Of a stretch of 64,000 bases of DNA, positions 33,830-42,425 are shown piece by piece. Each line of letters begins with the position of its first letter. Position 1 is the stretch's first letter. A model generated the notes under the pieces. It was not told where the DNA came from. It made no database searches and saw nothing but the letters and a program-made list of their open reading frames with translations. The translations under genes were made by a program, and so were the position numbers. Source of the stretch: Neofamilia massiliensis (GTDB taxonomy: Bacteria > Bacillota > Clostridia > Tissierellales > Peptoniphilaceae); the NCBI RefSeq assembly GCF_001299475.1, contig NZ_CYUJ01000002.1:372001-436000 (forward strand), given 5' to 3'.

Positions 33830-34258
33830 ATGAAATCTTATATGGCAAATGCCCAAAACATCGAAAGACAATGGTATGTAATTGACGCTGAAGGTATGGT
33901 TCTAGGTAGACTAGCTTCTGAAATTGCTATGGTTCTTTCAGGAAAGAGAAAACCAGTTTATACACCACACTTTGATGCAGGCGATTATGTAATCGTGCTA
34001 AATGCAGATAAAATAAAATTAACAGGAAATAAATGGCAACAAAAAACTCATTGGTACCACACAGGTTATCCTGGAGGGGCTAAAGAGGTAAAATATCAAG
34101 ACTTAGTAAAGAAAGACCCAACTAAGATTTTGAGACTAGCTGTAAAAGGAATGCTACCTAAAAACTCTATGGGTAGAGCAATGATCAAAAAGATGAAAGT
34201 ATACACAGGAACTGAGCATCCACACGAAGCTCAACAACCTATTGAACTTAAGTTTTAG
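33830..34258 (+). CDS. rplM: Ribosomal protein L13
   Basis: This is a 142-residue L13 with WYVIDAEGMVLGRLASEIA, GDYVIVLNADKIKLTG and VKGMLPKNSMGRAMIKKMKVY, as in all bacteria. ATG 33830 follows GGAGG (33816-33820) by 9 bases; an in-frame TTG three bases upstream is less likely. It forms the usual pair with rpsI. Confidence 0.97.
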   Translation: MKSYMANAQNIERQWYVIDAEGMVLGRLASEIAMVLSGKRKPVYTPHFDAGDYVIVLNADKIKLTGNKWQQKTHWYHTGYPGGAKEVKYQDLVKKDPTKILRLAVKGMLPKNSMGRAMIKKMKVYTGTEHPHEAQQPIELKF

Positions 34259-34278
34259 TATTGGAAGGAGGTTTATAA

Positions 34279-34671
34279 ATGGCTTTAGAACAATATAGAG
34301 GAACAGGAAGAAGAAAAACTTCTGTTGCACAAGTAAGACTATTACCAGGAACTGGTAAAATTACAATAAATGGAAAAGACATCGATGAATATTTCGATTA
34401 TGAAACACTAAAAGTATTAGCCAAAGAACCTTTAGATATAGTAGAAGTATCAGACCAATACGACGCTATTATTAAGGTTCAAGGTGGTGGATTTACAGGC
34501 CAAGCTGGAGCAATCAGACACGGAATTGCAAGAGCACTACTAGAAGTAAACGAAGAATTTAGACCAAGTCTTAAAAAAGCAGGAATGCTAACAAGAGACC
34601 CAAGAATGAAAGAAAGAAAGAAATACGGTCTAAAGAAAGCAAGAAAATCACCACAATTCTCAAAGAGATAA
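34279..34671 (+). CDS. rpsI: Ribosomal protein S9
   Basis: This is a 130-residue S9 with [19 protein letters not shown] at the start and the basic tail [16 protein letters not shown] that reaches the decoding centre. It is 20 bases after rplM and has a strong ribosome site (GGAGG). Confidence 0.97.
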   Translation: MALEQYRGTGRRKTSVAQVRLLPGTGKITINGKDIDEYFDYETLKVLAKEPLDIVEVSDQYDAIIKVQGGGFTGQAGAIRHGIARALLEVNEEFRPSLKKAGMLTRDPRMKERKKYGLKKARKSPQFSKR

Positions 34672-34677
34672 TATTTC

Positions 34678-34709
34678 AAAGCAGAGGATTTATATCCTTT
34701 GCTTTTTTT
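34678..34709 (+). terminator. Terminator after rpsI
   Basis: AAAGCAGAGGA pairs with TCCTTTGCTTT, followed by T residues. Confidence 0.85.
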
Positions 34710-34720
34710 ATGCTTAAAAC

Positions 34721-34754
34721 AAAAAACTTGCCAGCAGATTAAGGCTAGCAAGTT
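34721..34754 (-). terminator. Terminator of the M42 peptidase gene
   Basis: AACTTGC (34725-34731) pairs with GCAAGTT (34748-34754), with an inner AGC/GCT; on the minus strand a T run follows. Confidence 0.75.
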
Positions 34755-34761
34755 ATAAAAT

Positions 34762-35835
34762 TTATTTTTTTAAAATTTTTCTAATATTCTCATCATTTAG
34801 ATTTTGAAGAACTTTCACTGCAAGGTCAACTGTGGCTTCAAAGTCTGAAAGCCTTGCAAAGTTATAGTGGCTGTGGACGTAGCGAGATGGAATTCCTAGG
34901 ACTAAAACTGGGACGCCTTCATTAGAGAGGTGAATGGCTCCTGCGTTTGTTGATCCTGCTCGTCTAATGGCTGATTGATATTTTATTTCGTTTTCATCTG
35001 CCAGGTCCTTGGCTAGTTTTAAATACTTAGGATTTCCAATGTAGGACTTGTCAAAGTGGCGGATTTGAACTCCTCTTCCCAAGGCTCCTTGGGCCTGGTT
35101 TTTTGAAAAGTACAAGTCGTCTGCTGGTGATCCTTCAAAGACTATGGCTAGGTCTGGTTTTGCTTTTTGGCTGGTGATTTTTGCTCCTCTCATGCCAACT
35201 TCTTCTTGGGCAGCAAAGGCTCCAACTAAGTTTACATTTAGGTCGGCGTCTTTAAGTCTCTTCATAGTTTCAATTATACAAGAACAGCCTAGTCTGTTGT
35301 CAAAGGCCTTGCCGCGAATAAGGTCGTGGTCTTTGTCATATCTAAAGTCAACTAGGGGAGCAACTGGTGCGCCTGGCTCGATTTTAAAATCTTCTATAAC
35401 TTCTTCATAAGAACTTGCACCAATATCTATAAACATTTTTTCTATGTCTAGGGGACGGTTTCTCTCTTCCTGACTCATAAAGTGGGGAGGAGTTGATCCT
35501 GTTATCCCTTCAATTATTTGTCCGTCTTTATTTCTAATGCCAACTAGGTGGGCAGGGACATTTGTTAGCACCCAGCCGCCTAGGGGAACGATAGCTAAAG
35601 ATCCGTTATCTAAAATACTTTGGACCATAAAGCCAACTTCGTCAGTGTGGGCATCAAGTTGGACTGTAAATTTTTTGTCCCCAGAGTTTTTGTATTTGGC
35701 GTAGACATTGTTCATTGAATCACTTTCAAGGTCAAAGTCCTTTAGATTGTTTTTTATTATCTCTACTAGGTCTTCTTCAAAGCCTGAAGGCCCAAAGGCT
35801 GTCGTCAATTCTTCTATTAATTTTATCTTGTCCAT
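34762..35835 (-). CDS. M42-family aminopeptidase
   Basis: This 357-residue cytoplasmic metallo-aminopeptidase belongs to the PepA/FrvX/YsdC group. Metal ligands are in LDAHTDEVGFMV (His, Asp), FDNRLGC (Asp), AAQEEVGMRGA (catalytic and ligand Glu) and the final His in RYVHSHYN. The start at 35835 is chosen because GGAGG (35845-35841) is 5 bases upstream; an in-frame ATG at 35847 overlaps that site. Its upstream region abuts the T-box promoter on the other strand. Confidence 0.92.
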   Translation of the reverse strand: MDKIKLIEELTTAFGPSGFEEDLVEIIKNNLKDFDLESDSMNNVYAKYKNSGDKKFTVQLDAHTDEVGFMVQSILDNGSLAIVPLGGWVLTNVPAHLVGIRNKDGQIIEGITGSTPPHFMSQEERNRPLDIEKMFIDIGASSYEEVIEDFKIEPGAPVAPLVDFRYDKDHDLIRGKAFDNRLGCSCIIETMKRLKDADLNVNLVGAFAAQEEVGMRGAKITSQKAKPDLAIVFEGSPADDLYFSKNQAQGALGRGVQIRHFDKSYIGNPKYLKLAKDLADENEIKYQSAIRRAGSTNAGAIHLSNEGVPVLVLGIPSRYVHSHYNFARLSDFEATVDLAVKVLQNLNDENIRKILKK

Positions 35836-35975
35836 AAGATCCTCCATTTTCTAAATTTATTATAGCCCACTTGGCTTTTGCTCTCAAGTGAGAAGTTTTT
35901 TTAAAAGCCTAAAGGCAAAGAATTTAAGCTCTAGTAAATTTTTTTAGAAAATTTTAAAAATATTAAATTTTACTA

Positions 35976-36004
35976 TTGACAAAATTCTTGGACTTATTTA
36001 TACT
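35976..36004 (+). promoter_or_regulatory. Promoter of the T-box-controlled transporter operon
   Basis: -35 TTGACA (35976-35981), 17-base spacer, -10 TATACT (35999-36004), close to consensus. Confidence 0.8.
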
Positions 36005-36011
36005 ATATTAA

Positions 36012-36264
36012 AATGCATTGAAGGAGACAAAAATACAAAAAGCCTTCTAGAGAGTTCCCGTTTGGTGGAAGGGAATAGGTGGTCGGTATATAATATTCAC
36101 TCCTTAGCAGAGAATTGAAGTTAGTAGATTTTTCCGGTCCAGTCGCCGTTATAGACTTAGGAGTTGTTAGACTCTGAAGTGATGGTTAATAACCATAAAA
36201 TGGGTGGTACCGCGAAGCTTATACCTTCGTCCCAGCAGTTAAAGCTGAGACGAAGGTTTTTTTA
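36012..36264 (+). promoter_or_regulatory. T-box riboswitch with terminator
   Basis: Stem I base AAGGAG/CTCCTT (36021-36026, 36100-36105), the distal AGAGAG and GGTGGAA elements (36049-36070), and the T-box GGGTGGTACCGCG (36202-36214) are present. The terminator pairs ACCTTCGTC (36223-36231) with GACGAAGGT, then runs of T. The best specifier position, just before the closing stem, reads TTC (36096-36098), which would sense uncharged tRNA-Phe; a TGG at 36080-36082 lies further in. Uncharged tRNA should raise expression of the transporter genes. Confidence 0.93.
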
Positions 36265-36280
36265 TATTATGGAGGAGAAA

Positions 36281-37255
36281 ATGAAAAAAATTAGTATTTT
36301 ATTAGCAGCCTTAGTTCTTTTACTAAGTGGATGCGAAAAAGAAAATGAAAAACAAGATGTGAAAGATGATGGATCTTATAAAATTGGCATAGTTCAATAT
36401 ATGGACCACAAGGCTTTAGATGATTCAAGAGAAGGCTTTGTTGAAATCTTAAATGAACTTGGAGTAAGCTACGACCTTGATTATAAAAATGCCCAAGGAG
36501 ACATGGCAACAGCCAGGGCAATTTGCGAAAAGTTTGTGGCAGATGGAGTTGATTTAATTTATGCAATTGCAACACCAGCAGCCCAAGGAGCCCAAGGTGC
36601 AACTGATGAAACTCCAATAATCTTTGCAGCAGTAACAGATCCAGTTGGAGCAGGTCTAGTTGCAAGCGAAGATAAGCCTGGTGGAAATATTACAGGAGTA
36701 TCAGACAGGGCCAACATCAAAGACCAACTTGAAATCTATAAGGACTTAGACCCAAGTATAAAAACCCTTGGCCTAGTTTATTCCCTAGATGAAATAAATT
36801 CAAAAGTCCAAGTTGACGAGGTTGAAAAACTTGGCAAGGACTTAGGCTTTGAAATTAAAACCAAGGGGATCTTAAATATTTCTGACCTTGGCCCAACTGC
36901 CAGCGCTTTAATAAGTGAAGTTGACGGCTTTTATATTTTATCAGACAACAAAATCGCCTCATCAATATCCTTGCTTTCAGATATGTTAATAGAAAACAAA
37001 ATGATTTCAGTTTGTGGCGAAGAATCTCAAGTAAAAGGCGGCGGGCTTTTAACTAGAGGCATGAAGTACAAGTCTCTAGGCAATCAAGCAGGAGCTATGG
37101 CGGAAAAAATTTTACTAGAAAAAGTTTCTCCAGCTGACCTCCCAGTTGAAGGACCAGAAGAAGCGAAGATGATTGTAAATGAAAAAACCTTAGAGACCCT
37201 AGGTCTTTCAAAAGATTTAGAAGTCTTAAAGGACGCAGAGTATGTAGGAGACTAA
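36281..37255 (+). CDS. ABC transporter substrate-binding lipoprotein (TrpX-like)
   Basis: This 324-residue lipoprotein has a signal peptide with lipobox LSGC and the ABC_sub_bind fold (IGIVQYMDHKALDDSREGF, AIATPAAQGAQ, PIIFAAVTDPVGAGLV). Family members bind aromatic amino acids, tryptophan in the best known case. ATG 36281 has GGAGGA at 36271-36276; a longer frame starting at 36164 lies inside the T-box and is rejected. It is first of three genes under the T-box. Confidence 0.9.
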   Translation: MKKISILLAALVLLLSGCEKENEKQDVKDDGSYKIGIVQYMDHKALDDSREGFVEILNELGVSYDLDYKNAQGDMATARAICEKFVADGVDLIYAIATPAAQGAQGATDETPIIFAAVTDPVGAGLVASEDKPGGNITGVSDRANIKDQLEIYKDLDPSIKTLGLVYSLDEINSKVQVDEVEKLGKDLGFEIKTKGILNISDLGPTASALISEVDGFYILSDNKIASSISLLSDMLIENKMISVCGEESQVKGGGLLTRGMKYKSLGNQAGAMAEKILLEKVSPADLPVEGPEEAKMIVNEKTLETLGLSKDLEVLKDAEYVGD

Positions 37256-37256
37256 G

Positions 37257-38147
37257 ATGAATTTACTTCTAACGACAATAGAACAAGGACTAATTTATTC
37301 AATTTTGGCCATGGGAGTTTTCCTGTCCTTTAAAATTTTAAAAATTCCAGATATGACAGTTGAAGGAACTTTTCCATTTGGCGCAATGTTAACAGCAAAT
37401 CTTTTATTAAAGGGAGTAAATCCGCTTTTAGTTTGTATGATTTGTTTCTTGCTTGGCTTTATACCAGGACTTATATCCCAAGGACTTGCTATAAAATTAA
37501 AGATTAAGCCAATCCTTTCAGGAATTTTAACAATGACCATGCTTTATTCAATTAACTTGAGAATAAATTCATTGCCTAACATGCCACTTGCTGGAGCGAA
37601 AAAAATATTTGATATAAGTCTTACAGGAGATGCTTATGTGGACAGGATAATTGTCCTTCTTATAATAGTAGTCTTAATAAAAATTATTTTAGACTTATTT
37701 TTAAAGACAAAGATGGGCTACATGTTAATTTCCAGTGGCGACAACGAAAGCTTAGTTAAGTCCCTTGGCGAAGAACCTGACAAGTATAAACTAATTGGGC
37801 TAGGACTTTCTAACGGCCTAGTAGCACTTTCAGGTTCCCTATTTTGCCAGTCAATGAAGGTGGCAGACAGCCAAATGGGCGCAGGGATTTTAGTAATCGC
37901 CCTTGCATCAATAATAATTGGCGACAGTATTTTAAAGAAATTATCAATAAAGGCGACAACAAGGGCAATAATGGGAGCCATAATTTATAAAATAATTGGC
38001 AGCCTTGCAATAAAGGCAGGGCTAAATCCATTTGATTTGAAATTAGTAAATGGCCTAATCTTAATTATATTTATTGCCTACAACAATACAGAAAATAAAC
38101 TTTTGAAAAATATTTATAAAAAAGGAGCATACTATGTTAGAAATTAA
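37257..38147 (+). CDS. ABC transporter permease (TrpY-like)
   Basis: This 296-residue membrane protein with about eight segments belongs to the branched-chain-type permease family (PDMTVEGTFPFGAM, SGGDNESLVKSLG-like region). It starts one base after the binding-protein stop and overlaps the ATPase gene by 14 bases. Confidence 0.9.
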   Translation: MNLLLTTIEQGLIYSILAMGVFLSFKILKIPDMTVEGTFPFGAMLTANLLLKGVNPLLVCMICFLLGFIPGLISQGLAIKLKIKPILSGILTMTMLYSINLRINSLPNMPLAGAKKIFDISLTGDAYVDRIIVLLIIVVLIKIILDLFLKTKMGYMLISSGDNESLVKSLGEEPDKYKLIGLGLSNGLVALSGSLFCQSMKVADSQMGAGILVIALASIIIGDSILKKLSIKATTRAIMGAIIYKIIGSLAIKAGLNPFDLKLVNGLILIIFIAYNNTENKLLKNIYKKGAYYVRN

Positions 38148-38889
38148 AAATCTATCTAAGACCTACAACAAGGGAACAGATATGGAAAAACAAATTTTAA
38201 ATGACTTTAGCTTAAAAATAGAAGAAAAAACAACCCTAGCTATAATTGGAACTAACGGCTGCGGTAAATCTACTTTAATGAATTTAATTGGTGGAAATAT
38301 TCTTGCAGATGCAGGATCAATTTCCTTAGATGGCAAGGACTTATCCAATATTAAAGAAAGAAAAAGATCCAAGTATATAGCCAGAGTCTACCAAGACCCA
38401 TCAATGGGCGTTTGTCCAAGTCTTACAATTTTAGAAAATATGGCCCTAGCTGACAATAAAAATGGAGTTTACAACCTAAGTCCCCTTATAAAAAGAGACA
38501 GGATAAATTATTACAAGGACTTATTAAGACCTTTAGATTTAAATCTAGAAAATATCATGGATAGAAAAGTTAAAGAGCTTTCAGGCGGCCAAAGACAATC
38601 TCTGTCCCTAGTTATGGCAGCGATGAAAAATCCAAAAGTCCTACTACTAGACGAACATACAGCAGCCCTAGACCCAAAAACTTCTAAGCTAGTAATGGAA
38701 AAAACCAAAGACCTAATAAGAGAAAAGTCAACAACCACAATAATGATCACCCACAAACTAGCAGATGCCCTCAACTATGCAGATAGGGTAGTCATGTTAA
38801 AAGACGGCCACATCTACTTAGATAAAAAGACCAAGGACTTAAACTTAGATGATTTAGAAAATCTCTATAAGGAAAAAGAAATTCAATAA
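38134..38889 (+). CDS. ABC transporter ATPase (TrpZ-like)
   Basis: This 251-residue ATPase has Walker A GTNGCGKST, Q-loop RVYQDPSMG, signature LSGGQRQSLSLVMA, Walker B LLLDEHTAAL (His replaces the usual Pro) and switch THK. It is the last gene of the T-box operon. Confidence 0.92.
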   Translation: MLEIKNLSKTYNKGTDMEKQILNDFSLKIEEKTTLAIIGTNGCGKSTLMNLIGGNILADAGSISLDGKDLSNIKERKRSKYIARVYQDPSMGVCPSLTILENMALADNKNGVYNLSPLIKRDRINYYKDLLRPLDLNLENIMDRKVKELSGGQRQSLSLVMAAMKNPKVLLLDEHTAALDPKTSKLVMEKTKDLIREKSTTTIMITHKLADALNYADRVVMLKDGHIYLDKKTKDLNLDDLENLYKEKEIQ

Positions 38890-38899
38890 AGACGCAAAG

Positions 38900-38922
38900 A
38901 ACCTAGGTAACTAGGTTTTTTT
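38900..38922 (+). terminator. Terminator of the T-box operon
   Basis: AACCTAG-GTAA-CTAGGTT followed by T residues. Confidence 0.85.
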
Positions 38923-39027
38923 GTTGAGAAAAAATGAAATGGGTATAGGTAAAGTAAGAAAGAACAGTGGAGGTGAGAGACAAAAATTTAATAATTATTA
39001 AAAATCCGTGATAAATATGATAATTAA

Positions 39028-39057
39028 TTGAAAAACCCTTTAGTGTAGTTTTATAAT
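39028..39057 (+). promoter_or_regulatory. Promoter of the DUF6305/permease operon
   Basis: -35 TTGAAA (39028-39033), 18-base spacer, -10 TATAAT (39052-39057). Confidence 0.6.
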
Positions 39058-39092
39058 TAGCGTAAGAAAGAAAAATTTTTTTAGGAGGATGT

Positions 39093-39734
39093 ATGAAAAA
39101 GTATTTAAAAATTCTGTTAGCGTTTGCTTTAGTTATTGGCTTAACAGCTTGTGGCAATTCAAACAATGCTACCACAGAAGAAAAAACAGAAGCTCCTGCA
39201 ACAGAAAATGTTGAAGAAGCTACAACAAATGAAGAAACAGAAGCAGTAGCTGAAGTTACTTTTGAAGAACCAATTCTTTTAACTTCAGTAGGTCAAAGTG
39301 CCGATGTAGAAATGGTTAAGTCTATTGTAGACAGAGTTGGCCTAGACTATACAGCTAACAACCTAGCAACATCTGCAGACTTAGGAGAAGCAAAAACATT
39401 AATCCTAGCTATAGGAGGATCTTCTAAGGGACTTGGAGCAGCAGGAATTGATGCTGATGGAGAATTAAAAAGAGTTCAAGAATTAATTGACGCTGCAAAG
39501 GCAAATGACGTAAAAGTTTTAGCCCTACACATTGGTGGAGAAGCAAGACGTGGTGAACTTTCAGATAAGTTTATTAAACCAAGTTTTGAAGCTGCTGACT
39601 ATGCAATAGTTGTAAAAGGCGGAGACACTGATGAATTTATGAAAGGCTTAGCTGCTGATAATGGTATTGGTCTTGAATATATTGAATCAATAACTGATAC
39701 AACAACAGCAATCGAAAACGCTTTTGCTAAGTAA
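39093..39734 (+). CDS. DUF6305-like lipoprotein
   Basis: This 213-residue lipoprotein has lipobox LTAC and a low-complexity acidic linker (residues about 25-55, rich in Thr and Glu). The globular domain begins EPILLTSVGQSADVEMVKSI and contains LAIGGSSKGLGAAG and LHIGGEARRGELSDKF, the pattern of DUF6305 proteins. It precedes a DctM-like permease and may act as its surface receptor; the ligand is unknown but the neighbourhood suggests glutamate or gamma-glutamyl peptides. Confidence 0.8.
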   Translation: MKKYLKILLAFALVIGLTACGNSNNATTEEKTEAPATENVEEATTNEETEAVAEVTFEEPILLTSVGQSADVEMVKSIVDRVGLDYTANNLATSADLGEAKTLILAIGGSSKGLGAAGIDADGELKRVQELIDAAKANDVKVLALHIGGEARRGELSDKFIKPSFEAADYAIVVKGGDTDEFMKGLAADNGIGLEYIESITDTTTAIENAFAK

Positions 39735-39742
39735 GAAAATAT

Positions 39743-39775
39743 TTAAAGGTGAAGTAGTTTTTACTTCACCTTTAA
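39743..39775 (+). repeat. Perfect intercistronic hairpin
   Basis: TTAAAGGTGAAGTA and TACTTCACCTTTAA form a perfect 14-bp stem with a short loop. No T run follows, so it is more likely an mRNA-stabilising or attenuating hairpin between the abundant lipoprotein and the membrane permease than a full terminator. Confidence 0.75.
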
Positions 39776-39798
39776 TATAAAAACTAAAGGAGGTAAAA

Positions 39799-41076
39799 AT
39801 GAGTATAGAATTAATTATTTTTCTAGCAATGATAGTAACATTTTTAGTTTGCGCATTTGCTTTTAAACTTCCAGTTAGTATCTCTATGATGTTAGCATCT
39901 ATAGTTGGAGGCCTAGTTGGTGGAAAAGGTTTACCTATCCGCCACCTTGTAGAAGGAACCTTCTCCTACATCGATACTATTTTGGTTATAGCTTGCGCAA
40001 TGATATTTATGAAAGTTGTAGAAAAATCAGGAGCCTTAGATGCTATATCTGCAACTATCATAAAGAGATTTCACAAAAAACCAGCACTTTTATTATGTTT
40101 GGTAATGTTAGTTATAATGTTTCCAGGAATGATAACTGGATCATCAACTGCAGCAGTACTTTCTGCAGGATCAATTATGGCCCCAGTACTACTTATGATG
40201 GGAATACCAACAGCTGAAACAGCTTCTATTTTAGCTATGGGTGGTATCTTAGGAATGATAGCCCCACCTGTTAATATTCCAGCTATGATCATTGGTGGAG
40301 GTATAGATATTCCTTATGTAGGTTTTGAAGTTCCACTAGCCCTATTAACATTTCCAGTTGCAATATTTACAGTATTATTCTTTGGATACAAACACGTTAA
40401 GGGACTTGACTTTGAAGAAGTAAAAGGAAAACTAAACTTTGAACCAATTGAAAAATTCGGTTTTAGAATTTATCTACCTATTATAGTAGCAATTGTTCTA
40501 ATGATTTTAAACAAAGTTGTTCCTGCAATACCAGACCTAGGTATGCCACTTGTATTTATTATTGCAGCAATAGTTGGCCTATTTACTGGATACAAAATTG
40601 ATATTCTAAAAGAAACCAAGGCTGCGATAAATACTGTTTTACCAGTTCTAGGAATTCTAATGGGTGTTGGAATGTTTATACAAATAATGACCCTAACAGG
40701 AGTAAGAGGTCTTATTGTAACAACTTGTATTAGTTTGCCAAACGCTTTAAGATATATTGCTATGGCAATTTCAGTTCCACTATTTGGTGCAGTTTCATCT
40801 TTTGGTGCAGCATCAGTACTTGGAGTTCCATTCTTATTATCTTTTATGGCCAAGGACCAAATTATTACTGCAGCAGCAATATCTCTAATAGCTGGAGTTG
40901 GAGACATGGTTCCACCAACAGCTTTGGCAGGTATCTTTGCAGCTCAAGTATTAAATATGGACAACTACACTCCAGTTTTAAAGAAATGTATGATTCCAAT
41001 TATTGTAATGATAGTATGGGCAATTATCTTTATAGTTTTCTCTCCACAACTATCTTCAATAATTGTATTTAAGTAA
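39799..41076 (+). CDS. TRAP-type (DctM-like) large permease
   Basis: This 425-residue membrane protein has about eleven hydrophobic segments. TRAP/DctM-like motifs include PGMITGSSTAAVLSAGSIMAP and GMIAPPVNIPAMIIG in the first half and SFGAASVLGVPFLLSF with GDMVPPTALAGIFAAQ in the second, an inverted-repeat arrangement. No DctP-type receptor or normal DctQ is nearby; the DUF6305 lipoprotein and the 48-residue protein after it may replace them. Confidence 0.82.
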   Translation: MSIELIIFLAMIVTFLVCAFAFKLPVSISMMLASIVGGLVGGKGLPIRHLVEGTFSYIDTILVIACAMIFMKVVEKSGALDAISATIIKRFHKKPALLLCLVMLVIMFPGMITGSSTAAVLSAGSIMAPVLLMMGIPTAETASILAMGGILGMIAPPVNIPAMIIGGGIDIPYVGFEVPLALLTFPVAIFTVLFFGYKHVKGLDFEEVKGKLNFEPIEKFGFRIYLPIIVAIVLMILNKVVPAIPDLGMPLVFIIAAIVGLFTGYKIDILKETKAAINTVLPVLGILMGVGMFIQIMTLTGVRGLIVTTCISLPNALRYIAMAISVPLFGAVSSFGAASVLGVPFLLSFMAKDQIITAAAISLIAGVGDMVPPTALAGIFAAQVLNMDNYTPVLKKCMIPIIVMIVWAIIFIVFSPQLSSIIVFK

Positions 41077-41091
41077 GAATGGAGGAAGATA

Positions 41092-41238
41092 ATGATTACT
41101 TTAATTTATAGACTATTATTAGTAATGATCTTATTCTTTGTTGTTTGGAATCTATTCGATGAAGAGGATATTTTTAAACAAGCTAACGCAGCTATGTTAA
41201 TTATTCCTCTTATCCTAAGAATATTGATGATTAAATAA
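41092..41238 (+). CDS. Small membrane protein (48 aa), putative partner of the DctM-like permease
   Basis: ATG 41092 has GGAGGA (41081-41086) at ideal spacing. The product is a 48-residue protein with two hydrophobic segments (about 4-20 and 33-47) joined by the acidic loop FDEEDIFKQANA. It sits 15 bases after the permease gene and 13 bases before the next, so it is part of the operon. It could be a minimal small subunit in place of DctQ; that is inferred from position only. Confidence 0.72.
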   Translation: MITLIYRLLLVMILFFVVWNLFDEEDIFKQANAAMLIIPLILRILMIK

Positions 41239-41251
41239 GAAGGAGATAAGT

Positions 41252-42403
41252 ATGAAAAAGAAATATATTAGTGCATGTGTGCTTTTAGTAGTTGCCTTAG
41301 TAGTTACCTTTATTTCAGGCAAAAACTTTGCAGCCATGCATGAATTACCAGATATCACACCTGGACCAGGTGTAACAGAAGTAAAAATGCTGTCAGAATA
41401 TTTTGATGGACTAAAGGGTTCTAATGGTGACACTCCAGTATATGTTCTTCAAGGAGAAAAACCTGGAGGAAAAATGCTAATTCTTGGAGGTACTCACCCT
41501 AATGAACCATCAGGACACTTAGCAGCTGTAACTTTTTTACAAAACGCTAAAGTAACAGAAGGAACTGTTTTTGTACTACCTTATACAAACAGGTCAGGTT
41601 TTACCCACAATGATCCTCAAGAAGGATCACCACAAGCCATTCACTTTACTACTAAAGATGGTCAAGAAGCAATGTTTAGATATGGCTCTCGTGCTACTAA
41701 CCCAATTGACCAATGGCCAGACCCAGACGTTTATGTTCACGCAGCTTCAGGACAAAGATTATCAGGTTCTGAAACTAGAAATATAAACAGGGCTTATCCA
41801 GGTAGACCAGACGGTACCTTCACAGAAAAAGTAACTAACGGTATTGTTCAACTAATTAAAGATGAGGATGTAAACTTGACATTTGACTTACATGAGGCAT
41901 CACCTGAATACCCAGTAATCAATGCCACAGTTTCTCACGAAAAGGGCATGTCTATAGCAGCAGTTGGTGTAATGAACCTACAATTTGACGGCATAGCAAT
42001 GACCCTAGAACCATCTCCTGTAAACCTAAGAGGTCTTACTCATAGAGAACTTGGAGATTATACAGACACTATCCCTCTTTTAATGGAAACAGCTAATGCA
42101 TCTCAAGGAAGACTAAGAGGAGAAACAAGCGAAAGGCTAGCACTAACTGGCCAAGACAAGGCTTATGTTTATGCAGAAAAACTAGGCTTCCTATATGTTC
42201 CTTATGATGAAAAAGGTCATCCAATAGAAGAAAGAGTTGGTAGACATCTTCAAGGTATAATTGAATACGACTCAGCTTACAATGACCAATATCCAGACAA
42301 GATGATAGTCTTTGAAGGCGTTCCTACTTATGAAGAATTATTTACTTCATCTGATGGTAGCGACTTAGGTGGTAAAAGGTTAGGACAATACTTGTTAAAG
42401 TAA
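41252..42403 (+). CDS. Secreted M14/AstE-like zinc hydrolase
   Basis: This 383-residue protein has an N-terminal membrane anchor or signal (about residues 5-23) and a succinylglutamate desuccinylase/carboxypeptidase-like domain. Zinc ligands are likely H82 and E85 in GGTHPNEPSGH and the His in LTFDLHEASPEYP. Phage poly-gamma-glutamate hydrolases belong to related zinc folds. Given the gamma-glutamyltransferases and pgs genes that follow, hydrolysis of poly-gamma-glutamate or gamma-glutamyl products outside the cell is a reasonable inference. Confidence 0.8.
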   Translation: MKKKYISACVLLVVALVVTFISGKNFAAMHELPDITPGPGVTEVKMLSEYFDGLKGSNGDTPVYVLQGEKPGGKMLILGGTHPNEPSGHLAAVTFLQNAKVTEGTVFVLPYTNRSGFTHNDPQEGSPQAIHFTTKDGQEAMFRYGSRATNPIDQWPDPDVYVHAASGQRLSGSETRNINRAYPGRPDGTFTEKVTNGIVQLIKDEDVNLTFDLHEASPEYPVINATVSHEKGMSIAAVGVMNLQFDGIAMTLEPSPVNLRGLTHRELGDYTDTIPLLMETANASQGRLRGETSERLALTGQDKAYVYAEKLGFLYVPYDEKGHPIEERVGRHLQGIIEYDSAYNDQYPDKMIVFEGVPTYEELFTSSDGSDLGGKRLGQYLLK

Positions 42404-42425
42404 AAAAATTTAAAAGGAGTTAGTT

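Noticed and set aside
36164-36280. N-terminal extension of the TrpX-like lipoprotein
   Set aside because: The bases are the T-box antiterminator and terminator; the lipoprotein signal peptide starts at 36281.
36291-36665. A 124-codon minus-strand frame inside the TrpX-like gene, rich in Leu, Gln and His
   Set aside because: The skewed composition is a by-product of codons on the other strand.
38903-39175. A 90-codon minus-strand frame over the start of the DUF6305 lipoprotein gene
   Set aside because: It covers the promoter and signal peptide of a well-supported gene and has no recognisable features.
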